Below are positions 19,093 to 26,713 of a stretch of DNA of 64,000 nt, piece after piece. Source of the stretch: Tianweitania populi (lineage in GTDB: Bacteria > Pseudomonadota > Alphaproteobacteria > Rhizobiales > Rhizobiaceae); the NCBI RefSeq assembly GCF_014652875.1, contig NZ_BMZQ01000002.1, positions 310,001-374,000 on the forward strand. The letters are read 5' to 3'. The notes beneath the pieces are model-generated. The model had not been told where the DNA came from. It made no database searches and saw only the letters and a list, made by a program, of their open reading frames with translations. Numbering within the stretch: position 1 is the stretch's first letter; every line of letters begins with the position of its first letter. Both the position numbers and the translations under genes were made by a program.

Positions 19093-19500
19093 TCAGGTTC
19101 GGTCCGGCTGCGACTTGGGGTCGGACTCGAACTCTCTGACGATGCCCATGAAGCCGCGGAGGAACCGTTCCATCCGGTGCAACCCCTTGTCGAACTCTTC
19201 ATCCGCCGCGACGTCCGTGCTTTTCTGCTGACGTTCCAAGGTGGCGATACGCGCCTCCAAACGGTCGATCCGCGCATGCAAACCGTCTGCCTGATCCGTG
19301 CCGGCGGCTGCTTCGTCGGCGGCCATGCGGCAAACCAGCTGCGTATCACGCTCTTCGCAGATCGACATCGCGCCGGTCTGCGTGTTCAGCCTGACATAGC
19401 CGTGCTCGGTCTTTTCCAGACGGAAGGTCTCGGAACCTTGCGCCTGTGCGGTGGCCCCGAGGCCAAGGAGAAGCGCGAAGCTCAAACTAGTCTTGTGCAT
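19093..19500 (-). CDS. Secreted coiled-coil hypothetical protein
   Basis: This 135-aa protein begins with a signal peptide (about 1-20, SFALLLGLGATAQAQG, likely cut after AQA). A small beta region follows with two cysteines (CEERDTQLVC, about 50-60) that may form a disulphide in the periplasm. A predicted coiled coil comes next (about 75-100, with heptads such as ARIDRLEARIATLERQQ), then a charged tail. The ATG at 19500 has GGAG at good spacing; the upstream extension lacks support. The family is not recognised. Confidence 0.7.
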   Translation of the reverse strand: MHKTSLSFALLLGLGATAQAQGSETFRLEKTEHGYVRLNTQTGAMSICEERDTQLVCRMAADEAAAGTDQADGLHARIDRLEARIATLERQQKSTDVAADEEFDKGLHRMERFLRGFMGIVREFESDPKSQPDRT

Positions 19501-19600
19501 GGAAGGGTCTCCTTCTCGATCAAACTTTTCTAACGGCTTTTTGCGCCGGAAATGCGTCACCCAGCTTTCGCGACTTGTTAGCCCAGCCTATAGCAGCGCC

Positions 19601-19942
19601 ATGACCATCTATAAGATCACACCCCGTGCGCTTTGGCAGCAGGCCGAAGCGGCTGGCGAGTTCACCGGGGCTCCGGTCGATGAGGCCGACGGCTTCATCC
19701 ACTTTTCTACCGCCGAACAGGTCAAGGAAACGGCTGCCAAGCACTTTGCCGGCCAAAGCGATCTGCTGCTCGCCGCCATCGATGAAGCCGCACTCGGCAA
19801 GGACTTGCGCTACGAACCCTCGCGAGGCGGCGCGCTGTTCCCGCATCTTTATGCGCCGCTGCCTCTGTCAGCCGTGTTGTGGGTCAAGCCCCTGCCCGCC
19901 AATGAAAACGGAACCCACGCCTTCCCTGATCTGGACGCCTAA
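19601..19942 (+). CDS. DUF952 family protein
   Basis: This 113-aa protein has the DUF952 fold signature: the N-terminal IYKITPRALWQQA, the central DGFIHFSTAEQV, and LRYEPSRGGALFPHLYAPLPLSAV. The biochemical role is unknown; the family resembles small ADP-ribosyltransferase-like or glutathione-transferase-linked proteins. It is cytoplasmic. The ATG at 19601 is chosen because the upstream in-frame sequence is not conserved-looking and overlaps the divergent gene's leader. Its stop overlaps the pyrD start by one base, so the two are co-translated, an arrangement common in rhizobia. Confidence 0.85.
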   Translation: MTIYKITPRALWQQAEAAGEFTGAPVDEADGFIHFSTAEQVKETAAKHFAGQSDLLLAAIDEAALGKDLRYEPSRGGALFPHLYAPLPLSAVLWVKPLPANENGTHAFPDLDA

Positions 19943-21009
19943 TGATCGACTTGTTCGCGCTTGGCCGAAGCACCTTGTTCCGCCTTGATCCCGAAACCGC
20001 ACACGGGCTGTCCATCGCCGGCCTAAAAACCGGCCTTGTCCCGGCCTGCACGGTCAATGACAGCCGCCTGAAGACCACGGTGGCTGGTCTCTCCTTTCCC
20101 AACCCGCTCGGCATGGCCGCCGGCTTCGACAAGAATGCCGAAGTGCCGGATGCGCTTTTAAAGCTTGGCTACGGCTTCGCCGAAGTGGGTACGATCACGC
20201 CCAAGCCACAAAGCGGCAATCCCAAACCGCGCATCTTCCGGCTGGTGAAGGACGATGCGGTCATAAACCGGCTCGGCTTCAACAATGAGGGCCATGACGC
20301 AGCTTATGCCCGCCTCAGCCGTCGCGCGCGCAAGGGCATCCTCGGCGTCAATATCGGTGCCAACAAGGATAGCGCCGACCGAATGGCGGATTACCGGCTG
20401 GGCGTCGCACGTTTCGCCGATCTCGCCTCCTACATCACCGTCAACATCTCCTCGCCCAACACGCCCGGTTTGCGCGGCCTGCAGGACCCGGAAGCGCTGG
20501 CACAGCTGCTCGATGTGGTTTGCGAGGAGCGCGCCCGCCAGAGCGCCAAGCCGCCGGTCTTCCTGAAGATCGCGCCGGATCTGGACGATCTCGCGCTCGA
20601 TGCCATCGCCGAAGCTGTCCTGAAAAGCGGCATCGAGGGGCTGATCGTCTCCAACACCACCATCGCCCGTCCGCCTCTGGCCGATCATCAAAGCAAGGAG
20701 ACCGGTGGCTTGTCGGGACGGCCCTTGTTTGTGCCATCCACCGTGATCCTCGCCAAGATGCGACAGCGCGTCGGTCCCGCCATGGCGCTGATCGGCGTCG
20801 GCGGTGTCGAGTCTGCCGAGACTGCGATCCAGAAGATCCGGGCCGGCGCCGATCTCATGCAGGTTTATACCGGCATGATCTATGGTGGGCCGTCTCTGCC
20901 CGGCCGCATCCTTCGCGGCCTGTCGGAACATGCAACCAAGCTCAAACTGACTCAGCTTAGTCAATTGCGCGACAGCGGCGTGAAAGAATGGGCCGAGCGC
21001 GCGGCTTGA
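19942..21009 (+). CDS. pyrD: Dihydroorotate dehydrogenase (quinone), class 2
   Basis: PyrD (355 aa) oxidises dihydroorotate to orotate in pyrimidine synthesis, using FMN and passing electrons to membrane quinone. Class 2 features are the N-terminal helix region (about 1-45) that docks to the membrane, the catalytic Ser in NISSPNTPGLRGLQ, GTITPKPQSGNPKPR, and the FMN phosphate site IGVGGVESAETA. The length is normal. It is coupled to the DUF952 gene upstream and followed at 39 bp by the deacetylase gene. Confidence 0.96.
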   Translation: MIDLFALGRSTLFRLDPETAHGLSIAGLKTGLVPACTVNDSRLKTTVAGLSFPNPLGMAAGFDKNAEVPDALLKLGYGFAEVGTITPKPQSGNPKPRIFRLVKDDAVINRLGFNNEGHDAAYARLSRRARKGILGVNIGANKDSADRMADYRLGVARFADLASYITVNISSPNTPGLRGLQDPEALAQLLDVVCEERARQSAKPPVFLKIAPDLDDLALDAIAEAVLKSGIEGLIVSNTTIARPPLADHQSKETGGLSGRPLFVPSTVILAKMRQRVGPAMALIGVGGVESAETAIQKIRAGADLMQVYTGMIYGGPSLPGRILRGLSEHATKLKLTQLSQLRDSGVKEWAERAA

Positions 21010-21048
21010 ACCTTGGGCCGCAGGCCATGCGGCCCTATCTCACGGCCG

Positions 21049-21948
21049 ATGCGCCTGCCGATTATCCACCATCCCGATTACGACGCGAAGTTCGACCCTG
21101 CTCACCGTTTTCCGATGGGCAAGTACAGCGCGCTCATGCGTGTGCTCGAAGCGCGCGGATTGGTGGAGCGGGATAATCTGCACCAGCCCGAGCTTCTGCA
21201 TCCGTCGCTGCTGAAGCTCGCCCATAGCCCGGCCTATATCGACCAAGTCGTTGCCTGCGCCGTGCCGCCCGTGATCGAGCGCGATATCGGCTTTCCGGTG
21301 AGCGAGCGCGTTTCGCGCCGTGCTCAGCTCGCTACGGCCGGTACGCTGATGGCGGCGCGGATTGCGCTGGAAAGCGGCATCACCTGCAATGCGGCCGGCG
21401 GCAGTCATCATGCCCGCCATGCGCAAGGTGCGGGCTTCTGCACCCTCAACGATGTGGCGGTCGCCAGCCTCGCTCTGCTTGCCAACCACGAGGTGCACCG
21501 CATCCTGATCGTCGATCTCGACGTGCATCAGGGTGACGGAACGGCGGACATTCTCGGCGGGGAGCGGCGCGCTTTCACCTTTTCCATGCATGGCGCGCGC
21601 AACTATCCCATGCAGAAGGCCGTGTCCGACCTCGATGTCCCGCTCGACGATGCTTTGGACGACGGCGCCTATCTCGACATTCTGGCTGAATACCTGCCCG
21701 GCCTGCTCCACCAGCAGCCCGACCTCGTTTTCTACAATGCCGGCGTCGATCCTCATCGCGACGATCGGCTTGGCCGCCTATCTCTGACGGATGAGGGTCT
21801 GCGCGCCCGCGATCGCTTCGTGATCGACACGGTGCGCGCTGCCGGCATTCCGCTCTGCGGCGTGATCGGCGGTGGCTATTCGCGCGATGTGGAGGAGGTG
21901 GCCGCCCGCCACGCCATCCTGTTCGAAACGGCAGCCGACTTCGTCTAG
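21049..21948 (+). CDS. Histone deacetylase-family protein (AcuC-like)
   Basis: This 299-aa arginase-fold zinc amidohydrolase acts in the HDAC/acetoin-utilisation/polyamine deacetylase group. It has GGSHHARHAQGAGFC (tandem active-site histidines), the zinc ligands in VDLDVHQGDGT, and NAGVDPHRDDRLGRL. Substrates in bacteria include acetylated lysine or acetyl-polyamines and cannot be told apart here. The ATG at 21049 gives the family start MRLPIIHHP; the frame is open 12 codons further upstream without an SD. It overlaps the convergent DUF6460 gene by 4 bp. Confidence 0.9.
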   Translation: MRLPIIHHPDYDAKFDPAHRFPMGKYSALMRVLEARGLVERDNLHQPELLHPSLLKLAHSPAYIDQVVACAVPPVIERDIGFPVSERVSRRAQLATAGTLMAARIALESGITCNAAGGSHHARHAQGAGFCTLNDVAVASLALLANHEVHRILIVDLDVHQGDGTADILGGERRAFTFSMHGARNYPMQKAVSDLDVPLDDALDDGAYLDILAEYLPGLLHQQPDLVFYNAGVDPHRDDRLGRLSLTDEGLRARDRFVIDTVRAAGIPLCGVIGGGYSRDVEEVAARHAILFETAADFV

Positions 21949-22211
21949 CGCCGGTAGCTCAACAGACGCAGCAGCAGAAACACCGGCACGACGATCGCGG
22001 CGCCCAGAAGCAGGTAGCTCGTGAAGCGGTCAAAGGTGGAGAAAGTGAAATCCCAGATCGCCCGGAACGTGTCGGCGAACCAGTAGAAGACGTCCCACGG
22101 GCTCCAATCCAGGAAAGCCAGGACCATGCCCACCAGGAGCGACACGACGATCAGCTTGATCAAAACGCGAAAGGGGCTGTCACCCAGAAACCGCGTCACG
22201 CCGCCTGACAT
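21945..22211 (-). CDS. DUF6460-like small membrane protein
   Basis: This 88-aa protein has two hydrophobic segments (about 16-36 and 60-80) and a short basic C-terminus RLLSYRR, typical of a small inner-membrane protein widespread in rhizobia. The family is sometimes mislabelled integrase; there are no recombinase motifs. ATG 22211 is used; a GTG four codons upstream is possible. It is convergent with, and overlaps, the deacetylase gene. The function is unknown. Confidence 0.75.
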   Translation of the reverse strand: MSGGVTRFLGDSPFRVLIKLIVVSLLVGMVLAFLDWSPWDVFYWFADTFRAIWDFTFSTFDRFTSYLLLGAAIVVPVFLLLRLLSYRR

Positions 22212-22335
22212 TGCCTGATCCACTCCATCATCGGACTTGGTCTTGGATAAGCCGCATACAAAGCCAGTCCGGCCGGATCAAGGCAGCACGCAGCTGATTG
22301 CGGGCAAGCCTGCCTCATGCTACCGCTATCGTTGT

Positions 22336-22409
22336 GCGGGTATGATGTAATGGTAGCTTGTCAGCTTCCCAAGCTGAACGCGCGGGTTCGATTCCCGCTA
22401 CCCGCTCCA
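22336..22409 (+). tRNA. tRNA-Gly (anticodon CCC)
   Basis: The full cloverleaf is visible. The 7-bp acceptor stem is GCGGGTA/TACCCGC. The anticodon stem TCAGC/GCTGA encloses the loop TTCCCAA with anticodon CCC at 22368-22370. The T arm is CGGGTTCGATTCCCG, and CCA is encoded at the 3' end. It decodes GGG. No integrase or attachment duplication is seen beside it. Confidence 0.96.
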
Positions 22410-22426
22410 ACCTCCTGAACAACTGG

Positions 22427-23188
22427 CTAAGCGCCCGATCTTGAATCGGACGGATGCGGATCGGCATTGCCGCCCATACCGAAGCCGCCTCCCATCCCGC
22501 CGCCACCCATACCACCACCTCCGCCCCCCCCTCCCCCGCCGCGCGATCCTTCACCACCGCGCTCACCCTTGCCACGACCGCCGCCTGAACTCGATGGGCG
22601 CGCGGGGCCTTGCGCAGGGATCTGCAAATCTGAAGGGATCGGCGCGAGATCGAGTGCATCGCGGATGAAGTCGCGCAGCGAGATGACCAGTTCGTGCGTG
22701 TGGACGGTTCGGCCGGCAACCAGGTCGCGAACGGCGCGCTCGGCGAGGCGAACCTGTTCTTCGGTGCCGAGCAGGATGATGTCCGACAGCGTTGCTTCCA
22801 CGGCATCGCGGATGCGGCGGGGGCGATCCCAGTCGGCATTCCCGTTTTCACCTGGCGCTGTTGCAACACCTTCCGAGTCGATGGCGGGCTCGATCGTTTC
22901 TGGAACACGCAAGTCGCGGCGATGGGCGGGGTTGACGCTCAGGTCGCCGGTGAACGAGCCGCCCAGCGTCTTATAGGCTGCAATCAGCGTCCGCAGACGC
23001 TCATTGATCTGCCGGTTGAACCGTTCGCGGCGGCGCTGCACCGTGAACATCATCAGCAAGCGAATGCCCATGCTGATGAGCGTAAACAAAGCGAGGCCGA
23101 TCAGCGTCATCAAGACGCTTTGCCAGGAGCTGAAATCGAAACTGCGCAAAGATGGCCCTCGCTTGGTTGGCCCGAAGGAATTGGGCAC
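22427..23188 (-). CDS. Membrane-anchored protein with glycine-rich tail
   Basis: This hypothetical protein of about 253 aa has one N-terminal transmembrane segment (the stretch MTLIGLALFTLISMGIRLLM, near residues 27-46) and a basic RRRERFNRQINERL helix. A central soluble domain follows (about 110-195, with TLSDIILLGTEEQVRLAERAVRDLVAGR), then a low-complexity tail of G runs with GMGG repeats. The start is uncertain: GTG 23188 follows an AGAGAG site, while an ATG at 23110 would begin at the membrane helix. A TTG at 23230 lies inside a terminator and is rejected. A G8 tract sits in the tail. The family is not recognised. Confidence 0.65.
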   Translation of the reverse strand: MPNSFGPTKRGPSLRSFDFSSWQSVLMTLIGLALFTLISMGIRLLMMFTVQRRRERFNRQINERLRTLIAAYKTLGGSFTGDLSVNPAHRRDLRVPETIEPAIDSEGVATAPGENGNADWDRPRRIRDAVEATLSDIILLGTEEQVRLAERAVRDLVAGRTVHTHELVISLRDFIRDALDLAPIPSDLQIPAQGPARPSSSGGGRGKGERGGEGSRGGGGGGGGGGMGGGGMGGGFGMGGNADPHPSDSRSGA

Positions 23189-23227
23189 CGTCTCTCTAAC
23201 GCTTAGCCGCGAGATAGTCGCCTGAAA

Positions 23228-23255
23228 CAAAAACCCCGGTACGATGACCGGGGTT
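23228..23255 (-). terminator. Intrinsic terminator after the TAT-signal gene
   Basis: Read on the minus strand, AAACCCCGGT / ACCGGGGTTT (10-bp stem, 5-nt loop) is followed by TTTTT. It lies just downstream of the minus-strand gene ending at 23267. Confidence 0.9.
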
Positions 23256-23266
23256 TCTTGTTGGCC

Positions 23267-23587
23267 TTAATAGCCGATCCAGACTCGCTCGCGACGGCAG
23301 CGGCGTTCCCAGCGTCCGTGATGGCGGACACGCCGGCAAACCTGACGCGACACCCTGCGGCGACGGCCACGACGGTCGTGACGACGGCCATGCCCACGGC
23401 GATCATGACGGCGAAGGTCGCGGTGATCGCGGACTTCCGTGACCTCGGGCGTCGAAGCGTCCAGGTCATCGAGGATGCCGCTCGGCTTTACAACAGCTGC
23501 GTCGGCTTCAGTTGGGCCAACGACCTTTGCAACGGCAACAGCGCCGGCAAGACCGAGCAAGCCTGTGAGGAAATGTCGTCTTTCCAT
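23267..23587 (-). CDS. TAT-signal, Arg/His-rich small protein
   Basis: This 106-aa protein opens with a twin-arginine-like leader MERRHFLTGLLGLAGAVAVA (residues 1-20), so folded export to the periplasm by Tat is likely. After a short acidic linker, the C-terminal half (about 58-100) is a protamine-like run of Arg, His and Gly with four cysteines. Similar rhizobial proteins exist with no known function; binding of anions or metals is only speculation. The ATG at 23587 has GGAGG 5 bp upstream. A strong terminator follows. Confidence 0.7.
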   Translation of the reverse strand: MERRHFLTGLLGLAGAVAVAKVVGPTEADAAVVKPSGILDDLDASTPEVTEVRDHRDLRRHDRRGHGRRHDRRGRRRRVSRQVCRRVRHHGRWERRCRRERVWIGY

Positions 23588-23693
23588 GGGAACCTCCATT
23601 TCTGTGTTCTTTGGGAAGGCAGATCATAAGGGACCCTGATGACTAGATCCTGAACGATCTCCCAAAAATGCAGGTGGACGGATGCGGCACGCC

Positions 23694-24413
23694 TTACCGC
23701 GGCTTCGGCTCCAGGTTCAGATAGGTCGGGTCAAATTCGCCGATATCGGTCAACTTGCGCCAATCGTGAATCACCACCCGCGACCCATCCCACGATATGG
23801 CGTTCGTGGCGCGCAGAGTTTGCATGCTGCGGTTGAGGTGGACGGTCGAGAGGCCGAACATGTCGGCCAGGTCGAGCTGGGTGATGGCCAGATCGAACGA
23901 CCAGTTCTTAGCCAGACCCACTTCGGACATGCGAAGGTAAAGCTCACAGGCCATATGCGCCAACTTGGCCGGTGGAGGCAGACGTCCCACGACCGAGACA
24001 GCCGCACGTGTCAGCGCGGCGTCGGTTACAGTCGTCATCCAAAACAATCTTCCGAGGTGAGGATGCGTTTCCGTCAAACGGATGACCTCGGCATGCGGGA
24101 TCCAGGCGACAGTGCAAGCGCTTGCGGCCCTCACGCCATGATCCATCTTGGCCAAGAGCATGCCGTTCAGATCAACAAAATCACCGGCAATGTGGACGGC
24201 GCTGATCATCCGCTTGCCGCTCCGCAGCAGATGCTCGCGATACGCGATACCTTGCAACAATACACAGCTTTGCGTGGGCCGACTGCCTTGCCGAACAATG
24301 GGGGTCCGCACTGCGATGGTTTCCTGGCGATGGGTCATCCGTTCGAGCACGGATTTCTCTTCATCGGACAGGCTGTCTCGCCGCTGAAGATAGGTGATGA
24401 GTGGATGTGGCAT
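23694..24413 (-). CDS. Crp/Fnr-family transcriptional regulator
   Basis: This 239-aa regulator has an N-terminal cyclic-nucleotide-binding-like beta barrel (about 20-130) and a C-terminal winged helix (about 150-225). The recognition region is LDLADMFGLSTVHLNRSMQTLR. The N-terminal cysteine cluster of true Fnr is absent, so it is not an obvious iron-sulphur oxygen sensor, and the ligand is unknown. The ATG at 24413 follows GAGGGGGA. The frame is open far upstream, but that part lacks protein character. It lies downstream of the PepSY gene on the same strand, separated by 116 bp. Confidence 0.9.
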   Translation of the reverse strand: MPHPLITYLQRRDSLSDEEKSVLERMTHRQETIAVRTPIVRQGSRPTQSCVLLQGIAYREHLLRSGKRMISAVHIAGDFVDLNGMLLAKMDHGVRAASACTVAWIPHAEVIRLTETHPHLGRLFWMTTVTDAALTRAAVSVVGRLPPPAKLAHMACELYLRMSEVGLAKNWSFDLAITQLDLADMFGLSTVHLNRSMQTLRATNAISWDGSRVVIHDWRKLTDIGEFDPTYLNLEPKPR

Positions 24414-24528
24414 TCTGTCCCCCTCAGAGCCGAATGCACACTGTAAGCCAGCGTTCCAAAATGAAAAGCTTGCCTCATCAAAGGAGCTGCGCGCGGCTTG
24501 GCTTGGCCCACGCGCAGCATGGGTGTGG

Positions 24529-25965
24529 TTAGGCGGCAGCCGGTGGCTGAGCCATGCGCCAGCGGAGAATATCAACCAGAACAAACGCGACGACACTGAC
24601 ACCCAGAACGGGCAGCGCCCAGCCAAGGACCACCACCGTGACCAGCATGATGGCTTTCCAGGTGATGTTCAGCCGAAGCCAGCTTTGCACGAGCGTATGC
24701 GGCAAGGCGCCAGGCTTGGGCCGATGCCGCCACCAGATGCGGTAACCGTAGATCACCACGGCCACGAGGCTGATGCCGAGTACCGCGAGTACAAGCTGGT
24801 TCACGATGCCGAACAGCAGGCCCATATGCGCCGCAATGCCCCATTGCACGAGCTTGGCGCTGATCGGGAACGTCACGAAGTCGGCGCGGCTCGTCACGGC
24901 CATCGTGTTCGGATTGATCGCGACCGTGTCGACTTGGCTTGGCCAGGCGCGATCATATTCCCGCACCACCCAGGCTGAACCGGGCTTCGGCACCTTGATT
25001 TCTAGCATCGGCGAATCGATGCCGCCTGCCTTCGCGGCAGTCAGCACTTCATCCAATCTGGTTGAAGGATCGTCCGCCGGCATTACCATCCCCGGCGTAT
25101 GATGGTGAGCATGACCGCCCGCCGCTGCCGCATTGTGTTCAGCATGTTCGCCGCCGGTGTCGCTCAGCGCGCCTTCGAGCGATGTGGAAACCGTCGGCGT
25201 GATCCAGCCCATCGTGTTGCGCAGATCGTCGATCCGCGCTCCGGCCCATTGCGACCAGGTCAGCCCCGTCGCAGACAGGAAAAGGAGGCCGAGCGACAGC
25301 ACGACGCCAATGATGCCGTGTTTGTGATGCAGTTGCAGGCTCTTGTTGGCCGGTTGCTGATTGGCGAGCTTTCCGGTGGAGCGCCACAGCCACAACAGTA
25401 CGCCGCCCAGCGTCAGGATCCACAGCCAGGACGCGGCAAGCTCGCTATAGGCACGGCCGAGATCGCCCAGCATGATGCTTCGATGCAGGTAATCGAGCGT
25501 CGTGCGGAACGGCAGGATGCCGCTGGTTCCGTAAGCGATCAGGTCGCCCTTGATGTCGAGGGTCACCGGATCGACGAAGATCGCCCGGCTTTCGGAAGCG
25601 CCGAGTGCGGGATCCGTAAACATCACCCGCGTGGTCATGCCGGGTCCGGTGGTGGGACGCACAGCCGATAAGGTTGGCGCGTCGCCGATATAGGTCCGCG
25701 CGGCCTGCACCTGCGCGGCCAGAGGCTGCGGCTCGCCGGTCGAGGTTGTCGTGAGTTGCTCGCGATAAAGCCAGGTCTCGATCTGGGGGGTCAGGGCATA
25801 AAGCGTGCCGGTGATCGCCGCGACGATCAGGAAGGGGCCGACAAACAGGCCGACATAGAAGTGAAAGCGCGAGATGAACGCCTTGAAACTCGAACCGTGT
25901 TGCGGAACGGCATGCGGCGCTACGCCGGTTGAATGACCGGTGGTGTGAGACGAAGCGAGGCTCAT
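24529..25965 (-). CDS. PepSY-associated inner-membrane protein
   Basis: This 478-aa protein of the PepSY-TM type (COG3182) has four or more transmembrane helices: one near residues 33-55 (FYVGLFVGPFLIVAAITGTLYAL), one pair in the middle, and two near the C-terminus. Large periplasmic PepSY-like domains lie between them, the second with a His-rich segment HAEHNAAAAGGHAHHH that suggests metal contact. The family is linked to siderophore iron reduction or uptake and to flavin-based electron transfer. ATG 25965 has GGAG upstream and overlaps a 34-codon ORF (ATGA). Confidence 0.87.
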   Translation of the reverse strand: MSLASSHTTGHSTGVAPHAVPQHGSSFKAFISRFHFYVGLFVGPFLIVAAITGTLYALTPQIETWLYREQLTTTSTGEPQPLAAQVQAARTYIGDAPTLSAVRPTTGPGMTTRVMFTDPALGASESRAIFVDPVTLDIKGDLIAYGTSGILPFRTTLDYLHRSIMLGDLGRAYSELAASWLWILTLGGVLLWLWRSTGKLANQQPANKSLQLHHKHGIIGVVLSLGLLFLSATGLTWSQWAGARIDDLRNTMGWITPTVSTSLEGALSDTGGEHAEHNAAAAGGHAHHHTPGMVMPADDPSTRLDEVLTAAKAGGIDSPMLEIKVPKPGSAWVVREYDRAWPSQVDTVAINPNTMAVTSRADFVTFPISAKLVQWGIAAHMGLLFGIVNQLVLAVLGISLVAVVIYGYRIWWRHRPKPGALPHTLVQSWLRLNITWKAIMLVTVVVLGWALPVLGVSVVAFVLVDILRWRMAQPPAAA

Positions 25966-26066
25966 GGCTGCGCTCCGTTGTGGACGAATGGGCTGTATAG
26001 ACCTGGCTGGTTGAACGCTTGCAGGCACACGGCCTCGCACAGCGCCCGCACAATGAAGTGGGACAT
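25962..26066 (-). CDS. 34-aa ORF translationally coupled to the PepSY gene
   Basis: This minus-strand ORF runs from ATG 26066 to TGA 25962. Its stop overlaps the PepSY gene's ATG (ATGA). GGAG lies 5-8 bases before its start. The peptide begins MSHFIVRALCEAVCLQAF, has a C-x3-C pair, and ends in an aromatic/polar tail with NQPGLYSPF. No known family is recognised. It may be a real microprotein or a leader ORF whose translation sets expression of the membrane protein. It lies between a DUF2946-like gene and the PepSY gene, so a metal-uptake setting is likely. Confidence 0.55.
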   Translation of the reverse strand: MSHFIVRALCEAVCLQAFNQPGLYSPFVHNGAQP

Positions 26067-26102
26067 GGATGGTCTCCGGATGAACGATCAAGAATGGGAA
26101 CG

Positions 26103-26510
26103 TCAGGCGGATAACGACGGCGGCCCCGTGGGAAACAGGGGCGCGCCGGAGAAACGGAGAACCAAGCGTTCGCCGGGATTGCCGATGAAATCGATGTCGA
26201 CGGCGTTGGTCCAGGCATAGATGCCCCCATCTCCGGGGATTGGTGCCAGCACGGCCACCCCGACACCGCAAAGTGTGCCGCAGGGACAAGAATGATCGAG
26301 CGGCGAAGGCGGCGCGCCGTCTTGATGCGAGACAATCGTGGTCGTGCTTGTTCCGTGACAGATAACGGTGGTGCGCTCGTTGCTGACCAGCACATTGGAA
26401 GCGCATAGCCAAGCAGAAAGCAGCACCTGCACGAGGACGAACGTCGCCGTCAGCGCAGCAGCCATGCCGCCCGCCCAACGATCATCCAGAAGCTGCCTCA
26501 TCCCTCGCAT
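26103..26510 (-). CDS. DUF2946-like membrane/periplasmic protein
   Basis: This 135-aa protein has one N-terminal hydrophobic helix (about 15-38, MAAALTATFVLVQVLLSAWL) and a periplasmic segment with Cys/His motifs ICHG and DHSCPCGTLCG (about 50-82), as in DUF2946-type proteins found beside metal and TonB genes. The C-terminal part is beta-rich. It is the first gene of a minus-strand group with the 34-aa ORF (36 bp gap) and the PepSY protein. A role in copper or iron handling is inferred from the motif and its neighbours. Confidence 0.65.
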   Translation of the reverse strand: MRGMRQLLDDRWAGGMAAALTATFVLVQVLLSAWLCASNVLVSNERTTVICHGTSTTTIVSHQDGAPPSPLDHSCPCGTLCGVGVAVLAPIPGDGGIYAWTNAVDIDFIGNPGERLVLRFSGAPLFPTGPPSLSA

Positions 26511-26663
26511 ATCCTGTGATCGCAGATGGCGCGCGGTTTGTCATTGTCCGGGCGCAACCAATTTGCGCAGTTACTCGATCGTTTGCATTGAAAGGCAAGC
26601 CGCACCAGATGAACGGAACCTGACCCAGGCATTCAGCTTCGGCTTAGATGCTGTTGGGTAGAA

Positions 26664-26688
26664 GGAACCAAAGCGCAGCCAGTTGGTT
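26664..26688 (+). promoter_or_regulatory. EcfG-type promoter of the SH3-domain gene
   Basis: GGAAC (26664-26668) and GTT (26686-26688, followed by T) are 17 bases apart, identical in geometry to the sites at 2109 and 18722. It lies 25 bp before the ATG of the SH3 gene. Confidence 0.72.
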
Positions 26689-26713
26689 TGCGGCCAATAC
26701 GAAAGAGGTACCT

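Noticed and set aside
21945-22409. Possible integrase and tRNA attachment site
   Set aside because: The small membrane protein has no recombinase residues, and there is no duplicated tRNA 3' end or composition change nearby.
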